The notes below the pieces were generated by a model. It made no database searches. It was not told where the DNA came from and saw nothing but the letters and a program-made list of their open reading frames with translations. A program made the position numbers and the translations under genes. Below, one piece after another: positions 45,859-55,958 of a stretch of 64,000 nt of DNA; positions within the stretch are counted from its first letter, which is position 1, and every line of letters begins with the position of its first letter. Origin of the DNA: JAFAYN01 sp963733105 (GTDB lineage Bacteria > Gemmatimonadota > Gemmatimonadetes > Longimicrobiales > Longimicrobiaceae); the NCBI GenBank assembly GCA_963733105.1, contig CAVTCB010000024.1, positions 1-64,000 on the forward strand, written 5' to 3'.

Positions 45859-46559
45859 CCCCGGTGCGCAGAGTCCGCCTCGCCGCCCTGGCCGCCGCCC
45901 TCCCGGTGCTGCTGGCCGCGCCCCTCTACGGGCCGCGGGTGCTGGAGCGGACCCCCTGGTTCCGGGTGCAGCGGGTGGAGGTGTCGGGGGTCCGCATCCT
46001 GGCCCCGCACGAGGTGCTCGCCGCCTCGGGGATCGTCCGGGGAGAGAGCGTCTGGCGCCGCCCGGAGCCCTGGCTCGCCGCGCTGCGCCGCCACCCGGGG
46101 ATCGAGGACGCGCGCGTGGTGCGCCGCCTCCCGGCGACGCTGCGGATCGAGGTGCGGGAGAAGCGCCCGGTGGGGCTGGTGGAGCGCGGGAGCCTGCATC
46201 CCGTCACCGCGGCGGGCGAGGTCCTCCCGGTGGACCCGGCCCGCGTCCCGGTGGACCTCCCGCTCCTGCGGACGCCCTCCGGGTCCACCCGGGCCATGGC
46301 GGCCGAGGTGGGGCGGCTGGGCGAGCTGGACCCCGGGCTCCTGGCCCGGGTCTCCGAGGTGGGGTGGGCCGGGCGCGGGACCCTGCTCCTCGTCCTCTCC
46401 GGGCCCGACGCGCGGGTGCTCCTCCCCGTCGGGGCGGCGCCCGACCGGCTCCGGCAGCTCCGGGCCGCGCTCGACCGCGTCGCCGCCGCTGCGGGTCCGG
46501 TCCGCGTGGACCTCCGTTTCCAGGACCAGGTGGTGGTCCGCTTCCCGAATCGCGCGTAG
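45855..46559 (+). CDS. ftsQ: cell division protein FtsQ
   Basis: 234 residues from GTG 45855. One membrane segment (LAALAAALPVLLAAPLYG), then a POTRA domain (VQRVEVSGVRILAPHEVLAASGIVRGESVW) and a beta domain (VREKRPVGLVERGSLHPVTAAGEVLPVD). It bridges early and late division proteins in the periplasm. The domain order and the place before ftsA agree with FtsQ. Confidence 0.92.
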   Translation: MTPVRRVRLAALAAALPVLLAAPLYGPRVLERTPWFRVQRVEVSGVRILAPHEVLAASGIVRGESVWRRPEPWLAALRRHPGIEDARVVRRLPATLRIEVREKRPVGLVERGSLHPVTAAGEVLPVDPARVPVDLPLLRTPSGSTRAMAAEVGRLGELDPGLLARVSEVGWAGRGTLLLVLSGPDARVLLPVGAAPDRLRQLRAALDRVAAAAGPVRVDLRFQDQVVVRFPNRA

Positions 46560-46568
46560 CCCTCGTAC

Positions 46569-47815
46569 ATGCGTCCTACTCTGGTTGCCGGCCTCGACAT
46601 CGGATCGAGCAAGACCGCCGTGGTCATCGCGGAGGTCGCGGCCGACGCGCACCACCGGGCCCAGGTCCGGGTGCTGGGCGTCGGGCAGGCCCGGACGGGG
46701 GGATCCGCCGCGAGATCGTCACCGACATCGAGGCCACCACCGAGTCGGTCCGCAAGGCGGTCAAGGAAGCCGAGCTCATGGCGGGCGTCACCGTGGACCG
46801 CCTCTTCACCGGGATCGCCGGGGAGCACATCCACGCCCACGCCTCGCACGGGGTGGTGGCCGTCGGCGGGAGGCAGGAGATCGGGGCGGGGGACGTGGAG
46901 CGCGTGCACGAGGTGGCCCGCGCCGTCCCCATCCCCGCCGACCGCGAGCTGCTCCACGCCTTCCCGCAGGAGTACCTGGTGGACGGGCAGGGCGGGATCC
47001 GCGACCCCGCCGGGATGGCGGGGACCCGGCTGGAGGCCGAGGTCTTCCTGGTGACCGGCGCCGTGTCCGCCGCGCAGAACATCCGCAAGTCGGTGTCGCG
47101 CGCCGGGTACCAGGTGGCCGAGCTGGTCCTGGAGCCCGTGGCCTCCTCGCTGGCCGTGCTCTCCGAGGACGAGAAGGAGATCGGCGTCGCGCTGGTGGAG
47201 CTGGGCGGGGGGACCACGGACGTGGTGATCTTCCACGAGCGCAAGATCCGCCACCTGGCCACCCTCCCCTGGGGCGGGTCCACGGTGACCAGCGACATCG
47301 CCAAGGGGCTCTCCCTCCCCTACGCGGAGGCCGTGCGGGCCAAGGAGCGGTGGGGCGTGGCCCGCGCCGACCTGGTGGACCCCAACGAGACCTTCGAGAT
47401 CGCGGCCGCCGCCGCGGGGCAGACGCGCTACATCGCGCGGGAGCTCCTGGCGCACGTGATCGAGCAGCGGATGGACGAGATCCTGGCGCTGGTGGACGAC
47501 CAGGTCCGGCGGAGCGGCTTCGCCGACCGCCTGGGCGGCGGGATCGTCCTCAGCGGCGGCGGGGCCTCGCTCCAGGGGATGATGGAGCTGGCGGAGCGGA
47601 CCTTCGCGTCCCCGGTGCGCCTCGGCGTCCCGGGCGACGACCTGGGCGGGCTCTCCGACTCGGTGCGCCGCCCCAAGTTCGCCACCGCGACCGGACTGGT
47701 GCTCTACGGAGCCCGACGGCTGGTCCCGGAGCACTCGGGGAGCGCATCGGGCTCCGCGCCCTCCGTGGGCGGGGCGATCCGCTGGGTGAAGGACTGGCTG
47801 GCGGACTTCTTCTGA
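46569..47815 (+). CDS. ftsA: cell division protein FtsA, one frameshift
   Basis: About 416 residues, actin fold. VAGLDIGSSKTAVVIAEV is the phosphate-1 loop. A lost base near 46700 separates VLGVGQARTGG from IRREIVTDIEATTESVRKAV. VELGGGTTDVVIF and LGGGIVLSGGGASLQGM are the other nucleotide loops. The C-terminal amphipathic helix (GGAIRWVKDWLADFF) is the membrane anchor that tethers FtsZ. Confidence 0.94.
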
Positions 47816-47900
47816 GAAGCCGCGGCCCCCTCGATACGACCAGGACCGAAACCGAACCTCACGTGGTTGCTGCAACTCTCCTCTCGTGGAGGAAGCCGAG

Positions 47901-49120
47901 ATGATTTTCGAGTACGAGGAGTCCGCCCTTCAGAACGCCCGCATGAAGGTGGTGGGCGTGGGCGGGGGCGGCGGAAACGCGGTGAACCGGATGATCGACG
48001 AGGACCTGGAGGGCGTCGAGTTCATCTCGGTGAACACCGACGCGCAGGCGCTCAAGTTCTCCAAGTCCAACATCAAGATCCAGATCGGGAAGAAGCTGAC
48101 CCGAGGCCTGGGCGCCGGGGCCCGCCCCGAGATCGGGCGCGGGGCGATGGAGGAGAACGCCGACGAGGTGCGCAAGGTGCTGGAGGGCACCGACCTGGTC
48201 TTCATCACCGCCGGGATGGGCGGCGGGACCGGGACCGGCGCCGCCCCGCTGATCGGGGAGATGGCCCGGGAGATGGGGGCGCTCACCATCGCCATCGTCA
48301 CCCGTCCCTTCCTCTTCGAGGGGAAGAAGCGGATGAAGCAGGCCGAGCAGGGGCTGGCCGAGCTGAAGCGCGCCGTGGACACCATGATCGTGGTGCCCAA
48401 CGAGCGGCTCCTGGCCGTGGTGGGGAAGGGGACCTCGTTCAAGGACGCCCTCAAGAAGGCGGACGAGGTGCTCCTGCACGCCACGCAGGGGATCTCGGAC
48501 CTGATCCGCGTGACCGGCGAGGTGAACGTGGACTTCGCCGACGTGCGCACCATCATGTCCAACCGCGGCGCGGCGCTGATGGGGACCGGCTTCGGCCGGG
48601 GGAGAACCGCGCGGTGGAGGCGGCCCAGGAGGCCATCTCCTCGCCGCTCCTGGACAACATCTCCATCCAGGGCGCGGCCGGGGTGCTCATCAACATCACC
48701 GGCGGGATGGACCTGGCGATCGACGAGGTCACCACCATCTCCTCCATCATCCAGGACGCCGCCGGGGACGAGGCCGAGATCATCTTCGGCGCCGTGCACG
48801 ACAGCACCATGAAGGAGGAGGTCCGGGTCACGGTGATCGCCACGGGGTTCGAGAAGGATTCCCCGATGGAGCGGACGGACGGGATCATCCGTCCCAACTT
48901 CCGCTCCGCGCCGCCGCGCTCCTCCGAGCCGCGCCCGCTGCTGAACACCACCACGACCACCACGTACCCGCCGCGCGCGGAGCCGCTCCCCGAGCCGGCA
49001 CCGGCGCCGCAGGCCCAGCCGCCGCAGGCCACGCCGCTGCGCTGGCCCGCGCGCCCCGCGGAGCGTCCGCTCCCCAACGACCTCGAGATCCCGACCTTCA
49101 TCCGCCGGCAGATGGACTGA
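47901..49120 (+). CDS. ftsZ: cell division GTPase FtsZ, one frameshift
   Basis: About 407 residues from ATG 47901, with GGAGGA at 47888-47893. MKVVGVGGGGGNAVNRMI, the tubulin signature GMGGGTGTGAAP, and NVDFADVRTIMSNRGAALMGTG are clear. A lost base near 48600 breaks the frame before RAVEAAQEAISSPLLD. A long Pro-rich linker leads to the conserved C-terminal peptide (DLEIPTFIRRQMD) that binds FtsA and other partners. Forms the Z-ring. A strong terminator follows. Confidence 0.96.
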
Positions 49121-49127
49121 AGCGGGA

Positions 49128-49172
49128 AGCGGACGGCGCGGCCCCCTGGCGGGCCGCGCCGCCCGCTTTTTT
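49128..49172 (+). terminator. rho-independent terminator of the dcw cluster
   Basis: AGCGGACGGCGCGGCC and GGCCGCGCCGCCCGCT form a near-perfect 16-base stem around a short loop, followed at once by six T. It begins 7 bases after the ftsZ stop and is the best classical terminator in the window. Confidence 0.9.
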
Positions 49173-49196
49173 CGGTGACCCGAGCTTCCGAGAGAG

Positions 49197-50475
49197 ATGG
49201 CGAAACCGTACCGGATCGTCTCCGCCGGCGTCTTCGCGGCCGTCGGCCTGGCGGGGATGGCGACGTTCGTGAACGTCCCCGCCCCCAGGGACCCGCCCGC
49301 GCCGCCCCCGGCGCTCCTCCCCGCGGCGTACGCGAGCCCGGCGGAGCTGGCCTTCCAGGACACCCTCCGCCCGGGGGAGACCCTTTCCGAGCTGCTGGAG
49401 CGCTCGCGGCTGGACGCCGCGGACGCGGCGGCGCTCCTGGCGGAGCTGGGGGAGCATCAGGACCCGCGCGGGCTCCGCCCCGGCGCGGTGGTCTCCTACC
49501 GCAAGCGCTTCGCGAGCGGCGAGGTGCGGGGGATGGAGATGTCGCTGGACGCCGACCGCACCCTGCGCGTGAAGCGCGACGGGGGGGAGTGGGACGCGGA
49601 GGTGGAGGAGGTCCCGGTCCGCGTGGACACCGCCGCCCTCACGGGCGAGGTGCGCTCGTCGCTCTACCAGGCCGTGCTGGACGGCCGGGGCGCCGACCTC
49701 CCGCGCGAGGAGCGGCAGCGGATCGTGGACCTGATCGCGGACAAGGTGTTCGCCTGGCAGATCGACTTCTCGCGCGACCTGCAGCCCGGCGACAGCTACC
49801 GCATCCTGTACGAGCGCGAGGTGCGCCCCGACGGCTCCGCGCGCTCCTGGCGCCTCCTGGGCGCCCTGTTCGACCTGCACGGGAAGGAGTACTCGGCCTT
49901 CCGCTTCCGCACCGCCGACGGCTTCGAGGACTTCTACGACCGCGAGGGCGAGTCGCTGCGCCGCGCCTTCCTGCGCGCCCCGCTGGAGTTCCGGCGCATC
50001 TCCTCGGCCTTCTCCACCAGCCGCTTCCACCCCGTCCTGCGGCGCGCCCGCGCGCACCACGGGATCGACTACGCGGCGTCGTCCGGGACCCCGGTCCACG
50101 CCGTGGGGGACGGGGTGGTCGGGCAGGGCCGGGTGGGGCGGCGGCTACGGCAACGTGGTGGAGATCCGCCACCGGAGCGGCTACGCCAGCCGCTACGCGC
50201 ACCTGCGCGGCTTCACCCCCGGGCTCCGCGCCGGCGCCCGCGTCCGCCAGGGGGACGTGATCGGCTACGTGGGCTCCACGGGGATGTCCACCGGGCCGCA
50301 CCTCCACTACGAGTTCCACATGGGGGGGCGCCCGGTGAACCCGGCCTCCATCAGGTACATCACCGGCGAGCCCATCCCCGGCTCCGCGCGCTCCCGCTTC
50401 CGCGGGATGGTGGCGGCGCAGCTCTCGGCCCTGGAGCGCGGCGCCGCCGCCCCGCGCTCCGCCTCCGCCGAGTGA
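49197..50475 (+). CDS. M23 (LytM) peptidase with LysM-like region, one frameshift
   Basis: About 425 residues. A hydrophobic N-terminus (VSAGVFAAVGLAGMATFV) is a signal or anchor. Next comes a LysM/OapA-like piece (DTLRPGETLSELLERSRL) and a helical region. The LytM domain has FHPVLRRARAHHGIDYAA and HLHYEF, the zinc ligands of an active endopeptidase. A one-base gain near 50145 breaks GRVGWGGGYGN. It probably trims peptidoglycan crosslinks, which suits its place after ftsZ. Its stop overlaps the hisA GTG. Confidence 0.9.
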
Positions 50476-51222
50476 CGCCCGGCGTGATCCTCTTCCCCGC
50501 GATCGACCTGCGGCGCGGGCGCTGCGTGCGGCTGGAGAAGGGCGAGGCGGACCGGGAGACGGCGTACGGCGACGACCCCCGCGCGGTGGCCGCGGGCTTC
50601 GCGGCCGCGGGCTCGGAGTGGGTGCACGTGGTGGACCTGGACGCCGCCTTCGGGGACGGCTCCAACCGCGCTCCTGATCCACGAGCTGGCCGCCCTGTCG
50701 GGACTGAGGGTGCAGACCGGCGGCGGGCTGCGCAGCGAGGAGGACCTGCAGGAGGTGATGGACGCCGGGGTGGCCCGCGCCGTGATCGGCACCGCCGCCG
50801 TGGAGAACCCGGAGCTGGTGCGCCGCGCCGTGGAGCGCTGGGGCGCCGAGCGCATCGCCGTGGGGCTGGACGCGCGCGGCCGCCGCCCCGCGACGCGCGG
50901 GTGGACGGAGGAGAGCGGCGCCGACCTGTTCGAGATCGGGAGCCGCATGGCGGACCTCGGCGTGCGCACCCTGATCTACACGGACATCGAGCGCGACGGG
51001 ATGATGATGGGTCCCAACCTCCCCCTCTCCGTGGAGCTGGCGGAGCGCACCGGGACCCGCGTGGTGGTCTCCGGGGGGATGCGCGGCGCGGAGGACGTGG
51101 AAGCCGTCGCCGCCGCGGCGAAGGGTGGCGCCCCGCTGGAGGGGGTGATCGTCGGCAAGGCCATCTACGAGGGCCGCATGGACGTCGCCGACGCGCTGCG
51201 GAGGATCGCGGCCGCGGGCTGA
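50472..51222 (+). CDS. hisA: HisA-type phosphoribosyl isomerase, one frameshift
   Basis: About 249 residues from GTG 50472; GTG 50484 is an alternative. TIM barrel: ILFPAIDLRRGRCVRLEKGE, WVHVVDLDAAFGDGSN with the catalytic Asp, then a one-base gain near 50670 and VQTGGGLRSEEDLQ, AVIGTAAVENPELV, YTDIERDGMMMGPN and VVVSGGMRGAEDV. It isomerises ProFAR to PRFAR in histidine synthesis. Other his genes are absent here, so it may sit outside a his operon or serve a dual HisA/TrpF role (inference). Confidence 0.9.
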
Positions 51223-51260
51223 CACGCGGCTTGCCGGGAGGCCCCGGAAGGCTTTCTTTT

Positions 51261-51292
51261 ACCGCACCGGCCGCACGCGCGTCCGGTGCGGT
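51261..51292. terminator. perfect hairpin between hisA and ftsY
   Basis: ACCGCACCGG and CCGGTGCGGT pair fully around a 12-base loop. A CTTTCTTTT run lies before it on the plus strand, not after, so it may end the hisA transcript weakly or fold in the ftsY leader. Confidence 0.4.
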
Positions 51293-51383
51293 CGCCGTTC
51301 GGGGGACCGGCTCCATCCCCGCCGTCCGGTGTACAGGACCCGCGCGAAGCCACGACCGGCACAGAACCCGAAGACCGAATCCA

Positions 51384-52313
51384 ATGGCCCGTCTTTTCAG
51401 AAAGAAGGAAGAGAACCGCAAGTCCATCTGGGACAAGATCGTCGACTTCGCCCTGACCGACGTGACGGTGCTGGTCAAGGGGATGGACGAGGGCTCCCTG
51501 GAGCGGCTGGAGGAGGTGCTGATCGCCGCCGACTTCGGCGTCCCCGCCACCCTGAAGATGGTCGCCGCGGTGGAGACGCTCGCCCAGCGCGGGATGGTCC
51601 GCACCCAGCAGGACTTCCTCCAGGCGGTGCAGGAGGAGATCGAGGCCATCCTGTCCAAGGGGCGCTCCGACACGGCGCTCCGCTTCAACTTCGAGGGCGG
51701 CCCCACGGTGTTCCTGGTGGTGGGCGTCAACGGGGTGGGGAAGACCACCAGCATCGGCAAGCTGGCGCACCGGCTCACCCGCTCCGGCCGCAAGGTGCTC
51801 ATCGCCGCCGGCGACACCTTCCGCGCCGGCGCCATCGAGCAGCTGCGCCGCTGGTCGGAGCGCGTGGGGTGCGACTTCGTGGGGAGCGAGCCCGGCCGCG
51901 ACCCCGCCGCCGTGGCCTTCGACGCCCTGGAGGAGGCGGAGCGCCTGGGCTCCGACGTGGTCATCATCGACACCGCCGGCCGCCTGCACACGCAGAGCGG
52001 GCTGATGAAGGAGCTGGAGAAGGTGCACCGCGTGATCGCCAAGAAGCACCCCGGCGCGCCGCACGAGACGCTGATCGTGCTGGACTCCACCGTGGGGCAG
52101 AACGCCATGGCGCAGATCCGCACCTTCGGCGAGGAGCTCCCCCTCACCGGGATCGTCCTCACCAAGATGGACGGCACCGCCCGCGGCGGGATCGTGGTGG
52201 CCCTCAAGGAGGAGTTCGACCTCCCGGTGAAGTTCATCGGCGTGGGCGAGGCGGTCGACGACCTGGAGCCCTTCGAGGTCAAGGCCTTCGCGGAGGAGGT
52301 CCTGACGGCGTAG
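51384..52313 (+). CDS. ftsY: signal recognition particle receptor FtsY
   Basis: 309 residues, SRP GTPase. Short basic N-terminus (MARLFRKKEENRKSIWDKI), N domain helices, then G1 GVNGVGKTTSIGKLA, DTFRAGAIEQL, G3 IIDTAGRLHTQSGL, G4 TKMDGTARGG and the closing IGVGEAVDDLEPF. It lacks the long acidic A domain of some relatives. It docks SRP-ribosome complexes at the membrane. A GGGAACAGGG repeat follows the stop. Confidence 0.97.
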   Translation: MARLFRKKEENRKSIWDKIVDFALTDVTVLVKGMDEGSLERLEEVLIAADFGVPATLKMVAAVETLAQRGMVRTQQDFLQAVQEEIEAILSKGRSDTALRFNFEGGPTVFLVVGVNGVGKTTSIGKLAHRLTRSGRKVLIAAGDTFRAGAIEQLRRWSERVGCDFVGSEPGRDPAAVAFDALEEAERLGSDVVIIDTAGRLHTQSGLMKELEKVHRVIAKKHPGAPHETLIVLDSTVGQNAMAQIRTFGEELPLTGIVLTKMDGTARGGIVVALKEEFDLPVKFIGVGEAVDDLEPFEVKAFAEEVLTA

Positions 52314-52345
52314 GGAACAGGGAACAGGGGACAGGGAATAGCCTG
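52314..52345. repeat. GGGAACAGGGAACAGGGGACA repeat fragment
   Basis: It directly follows the ftsY stop and shares the AACAGGGGACAGGG core with the elements at 13627 and 39410. A short inverted piece (CCTGCAACTGCGGG) follows. Only half of the element remains. Confidence 0.65.
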
Positions 52346-52371
52346 CAACTGCGGGAGACCGGGAGGGGATC

Positions 52372-52662
52372 GTGAGCATCGAGGAGATCGTCTACCAGAA
52401 ACGCAACGAGATCCGCCGCATCGCGGAGAAGCACGGCGCGTACAACGTGCGCGTCTTCGGCTCCGTCGCGCGCGGCGAGGCCGGGCCGGACAGCGACGTG
52501 GACCTGCTCGTCAACGCGGGGGAGAAGACCAGCTCCTGGTTCCCCGCCGGGTTGATCCTCGACCTCGAGGAACTGCTCGGCCGCCGCGTCGACGTGGTGG
52601 AGGAGGAGGCCCTCCGGCCCGCGCTCCGCCCGTACGTTCTCCGCGACGCGCGCCCGCTGTGA
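52372..52662 (+). CDS. MNT-type nucleotidyltransferase antitoxin, copy 1
   Basis: 96 residues from GTG 52372. Minimal nucleotidyltransferase fold: VRVFGSVARGEAGPDSDVDLLV holds the GSxxRGE and DxD catalytic motifs. MNT proteins of this size AMPylate a tyrosine in the partner HEPN toxin to silence it (known for MntA/HepT). The stop overlaps the HEPN start, as expected for a pair. Confidence 0.92.
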   Translation: MSIEEIVYQKRNEIRRIAEKHGAYNVRVFGSVARGEAGPDSDVDLLVNAGEKTSSWFPAGLILDLEELLGRRVDVVEEEALRPALRPYVLRDARPL

Positions 52663-53003
52663 AGGACGACGCCGTCTACCTGGACCACATCCTGGAGTGC
52701 ATCCGCCGGATCGAGAACAACACGGCGGATGGGTGGGAGGCGTTTCTCGACTCGACCACACTGCAGGACGCGGTGCTGCGGAACCTTCAGACCATGGCCG
52801 AGTCCACGCAGCGCCTCACCGCCGTCGTGAAGGCGAAGCACCCGCAGGTGGAGTGGAGGCAGGTCGCGGCGTTCCGCAACGTGCTCGCCCACGACTACCT
52901 GGGCGTGAACCTTGTGCGCGTCTGGGAGATCATCCACCGCGACCTGCCGGCGCTCAAGGTCGCCGTGGAGTCCCTGGTGCGGGACCAAGCCCCCGGCGCA
53001 TGA
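52659..53003 (+). CDS. HEPN-domain (HepT-like, DUF86) toxin, copy 1
   Basis: 114 residues from GTG 52659. All-helical HEPN fold: YLDHILECIRRIENNTADG, LQDAVLRNLQTMAESTQRL and the RNase motif RNVLAHDYLGV (RxxxxH then Tyr). HepT relatives are RNases held in check by the MNT partner. Encoded by the second gene of a two-gene toxin-antitoxin operon, 134 bases before a second, very similar pair. Confidence 0.9.
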   Translation: MKDDAVYLDHILECIRRIENNTADGWEAFLDSTTLQDAVLRNLQTMAESTQRLTAVVKAKHPQVEWRQVAAFRNVLAHDYLGVNLVRVWEIIHRDLPALKVAVESLVRDQAPGA

Positions 53004-53137
53004 GGCGGATCAGGGGTCGGATCGGCAGGTCGTCGGGGTAAGATGCCGCTTCGGTAGGACCGCGGTACCGGTCGGTCCGCCGTTGCCTACCTCCGACCGC
53101 ATCGACGGCGTAGGACGCAAGCAACACGGAGGAAGCC

Positions 53138-53428
53138 GTGAGCATCGAGGAGATCGTCTATCAGAAGCGGAACGAGATCCGCCGCATCGCGGAGAAGCAC
53201 GGCGCGTACAACGTGCGCGTCTTCGGCTCCGTCGCGCGCGGCGAGGCCGGCCCCGACAGCGACGTGGACCTGCTCATCGACGTGGGGGAAAAGACCAGCT
53301 CCTGGTTCCCTGCCGGGCTGGTCCTGGACCTGGAGGAGCTGCTGGGGCGACGCGTGGACGTGGTCACGGAGCGCGCGCTCCGTCCCGCGCTGCGTCCGTA
53401 CGTCCTCCGCGACGCGCGCCCTCTGTGA
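53138..53428 (+). CDS. MNT-type nucleotidyltransferase antitoxin, copy 2
   Basis: 96 residues, nearly identical to copy 1, with GSVARGE and SDVDLL retained. Differences cluster at LLIDVGEKTS and VVTERALRP. GTG 53138 is preceded by GGAGGAAGCC. It belongs to the second tandem pair. Confidence 0.92.
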   Translation: MSIEEIVYQKRNEIRRIAEKHGAYNVRVFGSVARGEAGPDSDVDLLIDVGEKTSSWFPAGLVLDLEELLGRRVDVVTERALRPALRPYVLRDARPL

Positions 53429-53769
53429 GAGACGACGCCGTCTACCTCGCGCACATCCTCGAATGCATCCGCAGGATCGAGTCGAACACGGCGGATGGAC
53501 GGGAGGAGTTCTTCGGTTCTCATCTGCTGCAGGACGCGGTGCTGCGGAACCTGCAGACGATGGCTGAGTCCTCGCAGCGGCTTTCGGACTCAGCGAAAGC
53601 GCGGCGACCGGGCATCGAGTGGCGCCAGATCGCAGCGTTCCGCAACGTCATGGTGCACGATTACCTCGGGACTGACCTCGAGCTGGTCTGGGAGATCATC
53701 CACCGGGATCTGCCTCCCTTGAAGTCGGCCGTGGAGTCCCTGGCGCGGGACGAAGCTCCCGGCGCATGA
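53425..53769 (+). CDS. HEPN-domain (HepT-like) toxin, copy 2
   Basis: 114 residues from GTG 53425. RNVMVHDYLGT keeps the RxxxxH-Y motif. It is more diverged from copy 1 than the two antitoxins are from each other (for example GREEFFGSHLLQDAV and AKARRPGIEWRQ). Its stop overlaps the recG ATG (ATGA), so recG is translationally coupled to a toxin gene. Confidence 0.9.
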   Translation: MRDDAVYLAHILECIRRIESNTADGREEFFGSHLLQDAVLRNLQTMAESSQRLSDSAKARRPGIEWRQIAAFRNVMVHDYLGTDLELVWEIIHRDLPPLKSAVESLARDEAPGA

Positions 53770-55843
53770 CCACCGCCTATTCCGGTCTGGACCGCCCGGT
53801 CCAGTTCCTCAAGCAGGTCGGGCCGCGCCGCGCGGGGATCCTCCAGCGGATGGGGCTCCTCACCGCGCGCGACGTCCTGTACCACGTCCCGCGGCGCTAC
53901 GAGGACGCGTCCAGCGTGCAGCGGATCGCCGCGCTGGAGCCGGGGATGGAGGCCAACGTCATCGGCCGCGTGGTGTCCAAGGGGGTGCTTCCCACCCGCA
54001 AAGGGCTGCGCATCTTCCAGGCGGTGGTGCGCGACTCCAGCGGGCTCATCGAGTGCTCCTGGCCCGGACAGCCCTTCCTGGACCGCGTCATCCAGAAGGG
54101 CGACCTCCTCCTCCTCTCCGGCACCGTCAAGTTCTTCCACGGCCGCCAGCTCCTCCCGCGCGAGCACACCACCCTGGCCCGCGAGGGGGAGGAGGCCTCC
54201 GAGGAGACGGGCACCGTCTTCCCCATCTACCCCACCACCGAGGGGCTCAGCCACCGCCAGCTCCGCATCCTGATCGCGGAGAACCTGGACGGCCTCCTCA
54301 AGGAAGTCGCGGAGGAGGAGATGCTGGACCCGGAGATGCTCCGGCGGCACGACCTCCCCCCCTCCCGCGCGCCCTGGAGCTGCTGCACCGCCCCGCCTCC
54401 CTCACCGAGGTGGAGCAGGGGAGGCGCCGGCTCGCCTTCGAGGAGCTGTTCTTCCTCCAGCTCCTGCACGCCCAGGCCCGCCACCTCGCCACCGTGGAGC
54501 GCCCGGGGATCGTCTTTCCCCGCAACGACACCCTGGTGCGCCCCTTCTACGCGGCGCTCCCCTTCGCGCTCACCGGGGCGCAGAAGCGCGTGCTCAAGGA
54601 GATCGGGGAGGACATGGGCTCCCCCCGGCGGATGAACCGGCTCCTCCAGGGCGACGTGGGGTCCGGGAAGACGGTGGTGGCCCTGTTCGCCATGCTGCGC
54701 GCGGTGGAGAACGGCTACCAGGCCGCCTTCATGGCGCCCACCGAGATCCTGGCCGAGCAGCACGCGCGCACCCTCATCAAGCTCCTGGGCGACGTCCCCG
54801 TGGGCGTCACCCTCCTCACCGGGCGGATGGGGACTCGGCAGGCGCGCGAGGTGGGCTACCGGATCGCCTCCGGCGAGGCCGGGATCGTGGTCGGCACCCA
54901 CGCGCTCATCCAGGAGCGGGTGGAGTTCGCGCGGCTGGGGCTGGTGGTGGTGGACGAGCAGCACCGCTTCGGGGTGAAGCAGCGGATGGCCCTGTCCGAG
55001 ATGGGCGCCAACACCGACGTGCTGGTGATGTCCGCCACGCCCATCCCCCGCTCCCTGGCGCTGACACTCTACGGCGACCTGGACGTGTCCATCCTGGACG
55101 AGCGCCCGCCCGGCCGCCAGCCGGTGCGCACCGCGCTGCGGGACGAGTCCGCGCGGCCGAAGGTGCTGAAGTTCATCCGCGAGCAGGTGGCCGAGGGTCG
55201 GCAGGCGTACCTGGTGTACCCGCTGGTGGAGGAGTCGGAGAAGGTGGAGCTCAAGTCTGCCGTGGAGGAGTGCGAGCGGCTGCGCGCCGAGGTGTTCCCC
55301 GACCTGCGCGTGGGGCTGGTGCACGGGCAGATGGCCGGCGAGGAGAAGGACGCCACCATGCGTGCCTTCGCCGCGGGCGAGGTGGACGTGCTGGTGGCCA
55401 CCACGGTGATCGAGGTGGGGATCGACGTGCCCAACGCCACGGTGATGGTGATCGAGCACGCCGAGCGGTTCGGGTTGTCGCAGCTCCACCAGCTCCGGGG
55501 GCGGGTGGGGCGGGGGGCGGCGGAGAGCTTCTGCATCCTGCTGGCGTCCGGCGCCGAGGCCGCGGAGCGGCTGCGGATCTTCGCGTCCACCGAGGACGGG
55601 TTCCGGATCGCCGAGGCGGACATGCGCCTGCGGGGGCAGGGGGACCTGTTCGGGGCGAGGCAGTCGGGGGTTCCCGACTTCCGGTACGCGGACCTCGAGA
55701 AGGACGAGGCGCTTCTGTCGCGTGCCCGGGGCGAGGCGCGGGCCATCGTGGACGTGGACCCGGAGCTGGCGAAGCACCCGTCGCTGCGGCAGGCCATGGA
55801 GACGCGCTACGGGGAGCGGGCGCGCCTGTTCCACGTCGGGTAG
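53766..55843 (+). CDS. recG: ATP-dependent DNA helicase RecG, one frameshift
   Basis: About 692 residues. The wedge/OB domain (about 1-190: QVGPRRAGILQRMGLLTARDVLYHVPRRYED) is followed by a lost base near 54365. The helicase core has LLQGDVGSGKTVVA (Walker A), VVDEQHRFGVKQR (II), MSATPIPRSLALT (III), HGQMAGEEKDATM, ATTVIEVGIDVPNATVMVIEHAERFGLSQLHQLRGRVGR (V/VI and the RecG-specific hook). It remodels stalled forks and Holliday junctions. Confidence 0.96.
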
Positions 55844-55865
55844 GGAATGGGCTCGGGAGGTGTGG

Positions 55866-55948
55866 CGGGCGCTCCGGAGCCCAGACGATACGCGCGAGTC
55901 TCCCCGCTCCAGAGCGAGCTTCCAGACCGCGGCGGGTCTCCCTCCGAG
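55866..55948 (+). repeat. tri-hairpin repeat, decayed copy 3
   Basis: It starts 22 bases after the recG stop with GCTCCGGAGCCC, then joins directly to GCGCGAGTCTCCCCGCTCC. It therefore pairs the left arm of unit 1 with the right arm of unit 2, as if the part between was deleted. A last degraded unit ends in GGGTCTCCCTCCGAGA. The stems no longer pair well. Confidence 0.65.
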
Positions 55949-55958
55949 ATAGATCGAG

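Noticed and set aside
48590..48610. Programmed frameshift in ftsZ
   Set aside because: No slippery heptamer or downstream structure was seen, and similar one-base indels occur in many unrelated genes here. Sequencing error is simpler.
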